The position numbers and the translations under genes are program-made. The notes under the pieces are model-generated. The model was not told where the DNA came from and did no database searches. It saw nothing but the letters and a program-made list of their open reading frames with translations. Positions 59,177 through 64,000 of a stretch of DNA of 64,000 nucleotides are shown here, piece by piece (position 1 is the first letter of the stretch; each line of letters starts with the position of its first letter). Origin of the DNA: JAHRAW01 sp965226545 (GTDB lineage: Bacteria; Pseudomonadota; Gammaproteobacteria; Arenicellales; Poriferihabitantaceae); contig OZ245364.1 in NCBI GenBank assembly GCA_965226545.1, positions 62,001 through 126,000 of the forward strand, given 5' to 3'.

Positions 59177-59800
59177 ACGCATCGGCGTTTTGACTGCGCG
59201 CAAAATCGCGCCGATTTCCGGTTTGCCGCGCTCGATTTCGCGCTCGGTCAAGCCTTGCACTTCATGCGGAAACACCAGCCAGCGGTCGGTTTCATACAGA
59301 TAAAAATCCGGCGTGCGCGCGGTGCGATTGTTGGCCGGTTTATACCACGGCGCCGCCACTTTCACCTGCCGCGGCATGTTGCGTCGAGTGCGCGATTGCA
59401 GTTGTTCAATCACCGCTTCGATGCTGCGCCCGGAATCATAAACATCATCGACAATCAACAGCGCATTATCAAAGCATAAAGTGCTTTCCAAATACCCCAG
59501 CCCATGCACGCGCACCCGCCCGGCCGGTTCGCCCATCGCGCGATAAAGCGAAGTGCGCACGCTGATGTGGTCGGTCGGCAATTCGAAACGTTCGAGCATT
59601 TCCTGCACGGCGATGCCCACCGGCGCACCGCCGCGCCAGATGCCGACGATGAAATCCGGACGAAAGCCGCTTTGGATAATCCGTGCGCCGAGCCGATAGG
59701 AATCTTCGAGCAACGCTTGTGCGGTGATGAAGTGTTTTTCGCTTAGGCGCGATTCGCGAGCGAGTTGTCCGTTCGGTGGTTGGTTTGGTTGTTCGGACAC
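59168..59800 (-). CDS. Purine-type phosphoribosyltransferase
   Basis: A 210-residue type I phosphoribosyltransferase, probably salvaging hypoxanthine, guanine or xanthine. The PRPP loop is LLIVDDVYDSGRSIEAVIEQ; DFIVGIWRGGAPVGIAVQEM is the pyrophosphate loop and KVAAPWYKPANN a base-binding stretch. It begins at GTG 59800. The final residues come from the repeat tract, so the original stop may have been nearby. It lies just after two tRNA genes on the same strand. Confidence 0.85.
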   Translation of the reverse strand: MSEQPNQPPNGQLARESRLSEKHFITAQALLEDSYRLGARIIQSGFRPDFIVGIWRGGAPVGIAVQEMLERFELPTDHISVRTSLYRAMGEPAGRVRVHGLGYLESTLCFDNALLIVDDVYDSGRSIEAVIEQLQSRTRRNMPRQVKVAAPWYKPANNRTARTPDFYLYETDRWLVFPHEVQGLTEREIERGKPEIGAILRAVKTPMRVE

Positions 59801-59851
59801 TTGCGCGTTGATGGTTGAGTTGCGTTTGAGTTGCGGTTGAGTTCAATCGAT

Positions 59852-59938
59852 TGGTGCCCGGAGCCGGAATCGAACCGGCACGATGTTTCCATCGAGGGAT
59901 TTTAAGTCCCTTGCGTCTACCTATTCCGCCATCCGGGC
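59852..59938 (-). tRNA. tRNA-Leu (UAA)
   Basis: 87 bases with encoded CCA. The acceptor stem GCCCGGA pairs with TCCGGGC, the anticodon loop CTTAAAA reads UAA, and the long variable arm (CTCGATGGAAACATCG) is that of leucine tRNA. GGTTCGATTCC is the T-loop. Confidence 0.97.
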
Positions 59939-59948
59939 ATTGGCGGGT

Positions 59949-60022
59949 TGGAGGCTGAGCCCGGAGTCGAACCGAGGTGAACGGCTTTGCAGGCCGCCGC
60001 ATAACCACTCTGCCACTCAGCC
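59949..60022 (-). tRNA. tRNA-Cys (GCA)
   Basis: 74 bases with encoded CCA. GGCTGAG pairs with CTCAGCC, the discriminator base is U as usual for cysteine, and the anticodon loop CTGCAAA reads GCA. It is ten bases upstream of tRNA-Leu on the same strand and likely co-transcribed. Confidence 0.97.
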
Positions 60023-60122
60023 AAAACCGCCGACCGCGCGCGATTATACTATTTGTTGGCGCTTGATATTAAGTGTAGCATTGCCGCTTGCATTGTCGCT
60101 TGCAATCATCCGCACTGACCTC

Positions 60123-60368
60123 ATGACCGCGCCCGCCAAAAAACCGCTCGCCAAAAAATTGCTGGAATGGAGCGGTGCGCTAACCGCCGTGCTGTATTCG
60201 GCGCTGGTGGCGTTTAACATCGGCGCCGAAGTGCTCGGCTTTATGATGTTGTTGGCGTCGGCGATTTTGCTCGGCGTGTGGGCGCATTTATGCGCGCATC
60301 GAGCGATTTTTTTGTTGCAGTTTTTTTATGCAATCGCCGCAGTGGTCGGCATCGTACGATGGTGGTGA
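60123..60368 (+). CDS. Small inner-membrane protein, unknown
   Basis: An 81-residue protein with a basic start (TAPAKKPLAKKLLEWSG) and about three hydrophobic helices (LTAVLYSALVAFNIG, LGFMMLLASAILLGVW, FLLQFFYAIAAVVGIV). It overlaps the start of dacB by 10 bases, so the two are probably co-transcribed. I do not recognise the family. Confidence 0.72.
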   Translation: MTAPAKKPLAKKLLEWSGALTAVLYSALVAFNIGAEVLGFMMLLASAILLGVWAHLCAHRAIFLLQFFYAIAAVVGIVRWW

Positions 60369-61843
60369 AGACGCGGAGGCGCGCATTGTTCGCCGCGTGG
60401 TCGATTGCGGCGGTGGCGTGGTTTATTAACTTCGGCAACTCTGTCGCGCATGCCGCCGACAAAACCAATGCATTGCCGGAGATGGTCGCGCGCGAATTGG
60501 CGCGGCATTCGATTCCGCCGCGCGCGGTCAGCATCGAAGTGCGCGATATGCAAACCAACGAGTCGATTCTGCGCGTCAACGCCGCGCGCGCGCGCAATCC
60601 GGCTTCGGTGATTAAAATCTTAACCACATTGTCGGCGTTGGAATTGCTTGGCCCGCAACATCGTTGGCGCACCGAATACTACGCAGACGGCGCGATTCGC
60701 GACGGCGTTTTGCACGGCGATTTAATTTTGCGCGGCGGCGGCGACCCGTTTATTCGGATTGAAGATTTGCTCGCGCATATTCTCGCCTTGCGCCAACTTG
60801 GGATTGTTGAAATCGCCGGCGATTTGGTGATTGACAATTCGCTGTTCGCGCCCGATGCGCACGACCGCGCCGCGTTCGACGGCAAGCCGCGCCGCATGTA
60901 CAACGTCGGCGCAGACGCCGCGCTGATTAATTTCGCGGCCACGCGGTTTGTGTTGACCCCGCTTGCCGACCGCGCGGGGTCACTACAAATACACCTGCGC
61001 GCCGAGCCGCCGCTGGCCGGGCTGGTTATCGACAATCAATTGACCGCCGCCGCCGGCAAATGCCGCAACCCAAACGCCGGCTGGTCGATGCGCATCGTGC
61101 GCCCGCCGGGACAACCCGAGCAATTGCGCGCGCGATTTCGCGGGCATTATCAAAGCGATTGCGGCGTACATGAACTCACCCGCAGCATTATCGCCGGGCC
61201 GGAATACGCCTATCGCGCATTTGCAGCAACATGGCGGATGATGGGCGGGCAACTGCGCGGCTATCGCATCGGCATCACGCCGCCGAATGCGCAATTATTA
61301 ACCGCGCGCGAATCCGAATCACTCGGCAAAATCATCGCCGACATCAACAAATACAGCAACAACGCAATGGCGCGACAATTGCTGCTGACCATCGGCGCAG
61401 AGATGCATAGTCCCCCGGCAACGCGCGCCGGCGCAATTGCGGTGGTGCGGCAATGGCTTGCCGACAACAACATCGCGATGCCCAAATTGAAACTGCAAAA
61501 CGGCGCCGGCTTATCGCGCGACACCCGCGCCTCGGCAATCGGTTTATCGGCATTGTTGGCGCGCGCATGGCAAGGCGATTATCGCCCCGAATTTGTCGCA
61601 TCGCTGCCGCTGGCGGCACTCGACGGCACAATGCGCAAACGCCTTACCGATAGCCCGTTGCGCGCCCGCGCGCGAATCAAAACCGGGCTAATCGATTATG
61701 TGCGCAGCATGGCCGGCTATGTGTTCGCCAACGACGGGCGGCATTACGGCATCGTGATGATGATTGATTCGCGCAAAGTCAATTTTGACAATGGCAATGC
61801 GATACAAGACGCCGCGCTTAATTGGGTGTTTATGCGGCGATGA
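60359..61843 (+). CDS. dacB: D-alanyl-D-alanine carboxypeptidase/endopeptidase (PBP4, DacB)
   Basis: Cuts peptidoglycan peptides in the periplasm. The 494 residues start with a signal peptide (AAWSIAAVAWFINFGNSVAH, cleavage near AHA). The three active-site motifs are NPASVIKIL (SxxK), KYSNNAMARQLLL (SxN) and ARIKTGLID (KTG). The long insert between the first two (RGGGDPFIRIEDLLAHI, NVGADAALINFAATRFVL) is the PBP4 signature. ATG 60359 lies just before the signal peptide; an upstream start at 60278 would be inside the previous gene. Confidence 0.94.
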   Translation: MVVKTRRRALFAAWSIAAVAWFINFGNSVAHAADKTNALPEMVARELARHSIPPRAVSIEVRDMQTNESILRVNAARARNPASVIKILTTLSALELLGPQHRWRTEYYADGAIRDGVLHGDLILRGGGDPFIRIEDLLAHILALRQLGIVEIAGDLVIDNSLFAPDAHDRAAFDGKPRRMYNVGADAALINFAATRFVLTPLADRAGSLQIHLRAEPPLAGLVIDNQLTAAAGKCRNPNAGWSMRIVRPPGQPEQLRARFRGHYQSDCGVHELTRSIIAGPEYAYRAFAATWRMMGGQLRGYRIGITPPNAQLLTARESESLGKIIADINKYSNNAMARQLLLTIGAEMHSPPATRAGAIAVVRQWLADNNIAMPKLKLQNGAGLSRDTRASAIGLSALLARAWQGDYRPEFVASLPLAALDGTMRKRLTDSPLRARARIKTGLIDYVRSMAGYVFANDGRHYGIVMMIDSRKVNFDNGNAIQDAALNWVFMRR

Positions 61844-61867
61844 ATGGTTGCGGTATTGCGCGGCGCA

Positions 61868-61909
61868 TTAAGTCGAGTCGAGTTGAGTCGAGTTGAGTCG
61901 TGTCGAATA
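61868..61909. repeat. GTCGAGTTGA tandem repeat after dacB
   Basis: GTCGAGTCGAGTTGA units repeat about three times, followed at 61921-61960 by an ATATCGAATGTATTTA series. They lie between dacB and the convergent VOC gene. Confidence 0.65.
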
Positions 61910-61955
61910 ACAGTTGTCGCTTATATCGAATGTATTTAATGTATATCGAATATAT

Positions 61956-62357
61956 TTATTGACAATTCAATTGCCAAGAGACGCCAAACCGGTCATTTAC
62001 CCAACAAAATTTTTTGCCAAATCCATAATTATCCGGCGGCATCAAAACTTCCCCGCTTTGTGAAAGCGATTCGAACAATCGATTCAATTCATCTTCATTG
62101 TCGCATTCGACAAACAGCGAAATCGAAGGCGTGAAGGTAAACGCATGCTTGATTGGGCTGTTGAGGCAAATGAATGCTTGCCCGCCCAGCGTAAAATCGG
62201 CTTTCTTAAAACTGCCCTCAGGCACGGTTTCATCCGCACCATAACGGACAATTTGCCCTATCTCGGAATCGGGGAATATCTCGACATAAAATCGCATGGC
62301 TTCCTCGGCCATGCCTTCGAACATTAGAAACGGGGTGATTTTATGCGGGGGTGGCAT
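61956..62357 (-). CDS. VOC-fold protein, PhnB-like
   Basis: A 133-residue single-domain vicinal-oxygen-chelate protein of the PhnB/3-demethylubiquinone-methyltransferase-like group. ITPFLMFEGMAEEAMRFYVE at the start, LFVECDNEDELNRLFESLS in the middle and the end FCWVNDRFGVSWQL are typical. The substrate is unknown and the enzyme name used in databases is not evidence of ubiquinone methylation. ATG 62357 starts the frame. It stands alone. Confidence 0.88.
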   Translation of the reverse strand: MPPPHKITPFLMFEGMAEEAMRFYVEIFPDSEIGQIVRYGADETVPEGSFKKADFTLGGQAFICLNSPIKHAFTFTPSISLFVECDNEDELNRLFESLSQSGEVLMPPDNYGFGKKFCWVNDRFGVSWQLNCQ

Positions 62358-62459
62358 GGCGGCATTGTAACAAAACGCGGCACGTGGTTTGGTTATATCA
62401 AAAACCCGCCCAATTGCTCAGGCGGGGTCAATAACACCCACCAAGAAAAATCCATCGAT

Positions 62460-63155
62460 TCAATCGATAATGATATTTACAGTCAACGCCTTGACATCAC
62501 CAAAATCATCGTCGCTGATGTATTGCATTATCTCAAGCCCCCAATCCGCACCGTCGGGCGAATCGTGGATGAAACCGATGCCGAAAGAACCGGTTGCCGA
62601 AGTGTCTGTTTTTGTGAATCCGGGGGAAGTGCTGATGGTGGGGGCGATGACATGGGGGTTGGGATGGCTGTCCTCGTATTTGAAGGGAGCATCTTCGCTT
62701 TCCCAACTTGCCTTTAATCGTGTATAGCCGATGATGGCGTAAGGGTAAAACGAATCCGTTGCGAAACCACCAAAGCGCAAATAGCCGCCGATAAAATGGT
62801 CTACGCCAATCTCAAGTTCATGGTTGGCAACCACATCGATATAGTTTTGATTGGGATGATGCACTTCATATTCATGCGTTTTTTCGGTTGCCCCGAATCC
62901 CAATCGCAATTCAGCGGCGATGTACTCATTAATTTGCTTGCCGATTTGCAAAACCCCCGCTGCAACGTCTATATCCTGCGGTAAATCATTCGCATTGCCA
63001 ACCGAACTGCGGCCTTCAAACGCAACATCAAGCCAAGCCAAACCGACGTTGGCGTAAATTTCCCCGACCTTCGGCAAATCCGCATGCAAAGCGGTCGTGG
63101 ATAAACCCAAACCGAGCATCGCAACACCCAACAAACCAAAAAATCGCTTAACCAT
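62460..63155 (-). CDS. Outer-membrane beta-barrel protein, OmpA/opacity-like
   Basis: A 231-residue barrel with a signal peptide (RFFGLLGVAMLGLGLSTTAL, cleavage near LHA). Alternating strands are visible (KVGEIYANVGLAWLDVAF, IAAELRLGFGATEKT, FYPYAIIGYTRLKASW, GSFGIGFIHD), as in eight-strand outer-membrane proteins. It ends VNIIID rather than with the usual aromatic residue. ATG 63155 has GGGGGG five bases upstream and overlaps the stop of the upstream CARDB-like gene by 8 bases. Confidence 0.8.
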   Translation of the reverse strand: MVKRFFGLLGVAMLGLGLSTTALHADLPKVGEIYANVGLAWLDVAFEGRSSVGNANDLPQDIDVAAGVLQIGKQINEYIAAELRLGFGATEKTHEYEVHHPNQNYIDVVANHELEIGVDHFIGGYLRFGGFATDSFYPYAIIGYTRLKASWESEDAPFKYEDSHPNPHVIAPTISTSPGFTKTDTSATGSFGIGFIHDSPDGADWGLEIMQYISDDDFGDVKALTVNIIID

Positions 63156-64000
63156 TTTGCCCCCCAATCGAAGATTGATAATCCGCCGTTGCCAAAAGCG
63201 TCGAGTCGTTGTCAAAATCATAAACAATGCGCGGATATGCCAAAGTAAAATCGCCAAAATCAACCAAACAAACCCGGCGCGCAGCCGATATAAAGAGGCG
63301 TTCGGTAACACTCACCCGCTCACTCATCATCGCGCAATCATTGTCGGAGTTGATGTCGCCGTTTGCCTCTATGCAAGCGCCAAAATAATAACTGCCGACG
63401 GGAGATGGGGTGAAGGCATCGTGGCTCAGCACGGAAGTTGTCCCCGGCTTCAATTCGTCCACCAGACGACCGTCAATTTTTAAGTCGTTCTCGTCTATGG
63501 TTGAATCGACCGAGCGGTAGTAAACCAGAACGCTTTCGGGCGAATATCCTGGCCCCGATTCATCGTTGCTCACCGTTGCAGAAAACTCAATCGCGCCATT
63601 CTCAAGTACGGATGTATCAAGGGAACTGAAAGCGGTTACGCTTAAATCAAAATCTCCGCCATCGACGGTAACTTCCACACCCTTTGAGCACTTGCCGCTT
63701 TCTGCGGAACATACGCCATAGTAGCCGGTAGTCGACGCAAATACATCGGCGGTTATTTCAACGCACTTTGTGTTACTGAAAAAATCACCACAATAATAAG
63801 TGGTATCGGTTTCGGCAAAAGGGCGAATCTCAACTTCTGCGTCATCCTGCGTGATGGTCTCGCCATCGGAGCGCCGAAATACAAGATTGCGTCTATCGTA
63901 TTCCTTGGACAAAAAGGGTGTTTCGAGCACGACTCTAAACTCGGAATACCCCTCTGCGTTGCGTTTGTCAGGGTCGGCCGTTGGCGCATTCAGTGGCGTA
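63148..64000 (-). CDS. CARDB-like secreted protein, truncated by window edge
   Basis: The visible 284 residues are the C-terminal part of a larger protein; the frame stays open to the window end (it reads ADPDKRNAEGYSEFRV upstream of the GTG at 63930). The segment FDLSVTAFSSLDTSVLENGA, SPESVLVYYRSVDSTID and GSYYFGACIEANGDINSDND is a CARDB-type beta domain found in exported bacterial proteins, usually as part of adhesins or proteases. Two cysteine-containing strands (YYCGDFF, GVCSAESGKC) may form disulfides. It overlaps and probably shares an operon with the barrel protein. Confidence 0.72.
   Translation of the reverse strand, partial: TPLNAPTADPDKRNAEGYSEFRVVLETPFLSKEYDRRNLVFRRSDGETITQDDAEVEIRPFAETDTTYYCGDFFSNTKCVEITADVFASTTGYYGVCSAESGKCSKGVEVTVDGGDFDLSVTAFSSLDTSVLENGAIEFSATVSNDESGPGYSPESVLVYYRSVDSTIDENDLKIDGRLVDELKPGTTSVLSHDAFTPSPVGSYYFGACIEANGDINSDNDCAMMSERVSVTERLFISAARRVCLVDFGDFTLAYPRIVYDFDNDSTLLATADYQSSIGGQNG

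Noticed and set aside
1..64000. Insertion sequences, integrase-flanked islands or attachment sites at the tRNA genes
   Set aside because: No transposase or integrase frame was found, and no partial duplicate of the tRNA-Leu or tRNA-Cys 3' ends was noticed.

Overview
The window reads as chromosomal DNA of a Gram-negative bacterium, most probably an uncultured gammaproteobacterium. The evidence is the RpoH type, the apbC-dcd order, an overlapping nudE-cysQ pair, an msbA-lpxK-kdsB run, a 16-strand type porin, potABCD, and tRNA genes with encoded CCA. Two ankyrin-repeat proteins suggest, but do not prove, life with a eukaryotic host. No rRNA, transposase, integrase or CRISPR array was seen. Assignments rest on motifs and protein character read by eye; no database was searched.

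Layout. 1-4.3 kb: apbC (partial), dcd, a ferredoxin-like protein and a hydantoinase. 4.4-9.5 kb: restriction-modification material (a methyltransferase-HNH fusion, a truncated HEAT-methyltransferase and a nuclease-methyltransferase pair) around a glutamine-synthetase-like gene. 9.6-12.5 kb: cysQ, nudE, rpoH. 12.6-21.1 kb: xanthine dehydrogenase genes xdhA and xdhB, then a quinol NO reductase and a Crp/Fnr regulator on the other strand, then xdhC. 21.2-24.7 kb: a minus-strand accessory island with an adenine methyltransferase, a NYN-domain protein and four small unknowns. 24.7-30.7 kb: porin and potABCD. 31-36.1 kb: two ankyrin proteins, a serine hydrolase, and an ATPase/TOPRIM-like pair that resembles an anti-phage system. 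36.2-39.9 kb: kdsB, lpxK, msbA. 39.9-46.7 kb: a GlxA-type regulator divergent from an MttB-family methyltransferase, a frameshifted glutathione transferase, a Fic protein behind a 70-bp operator-like array, and a corrinoid-reactivation protein. 46.8-52.4 kb: small unknowns and a large type IIG-like restriction-modification enzyme. 52.5-58.9 kb: a K+ channel and the rest of a one-carbon set (methyl-THF methyltransferase, MetF, MetV-like, Virulence-factor family, DUF1638, corrinoid protein), interrupted by a DUF2726 protein and an exonuclease. 59.2-64 kb: phosphoribosyltransferase, tRNA-Leu, tRNA-Cys, dacB, a VOC protein, an outer-membrane barrel and a CARDB-like protein cut by the window edge.

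How the genes fit. The MttB-type enzyme, corrinoid protein, reactivase, methyl-THF methyltransferase and MetF/MetV proteins form a coherent route for moving methyl groups from a methylated amine onto tetrahydrofolate and oxidising them. The GlxA-type regulator beside mttB is the likely control. PotABCD and the glutamine-synthetase-like enzyme point to polyamine use. At least six separate loci are defence-like.

Two features stand out. One is the array upstream of fic: three 70-bp units, each with two dyads, ending at the start codon. The other is a set of degenerate 6-, 12- and 17-bp tandem repeats at gene ends, start codons and even inside lpxK and the Crp/Fnr gene, where they encode low-complexity inserts.
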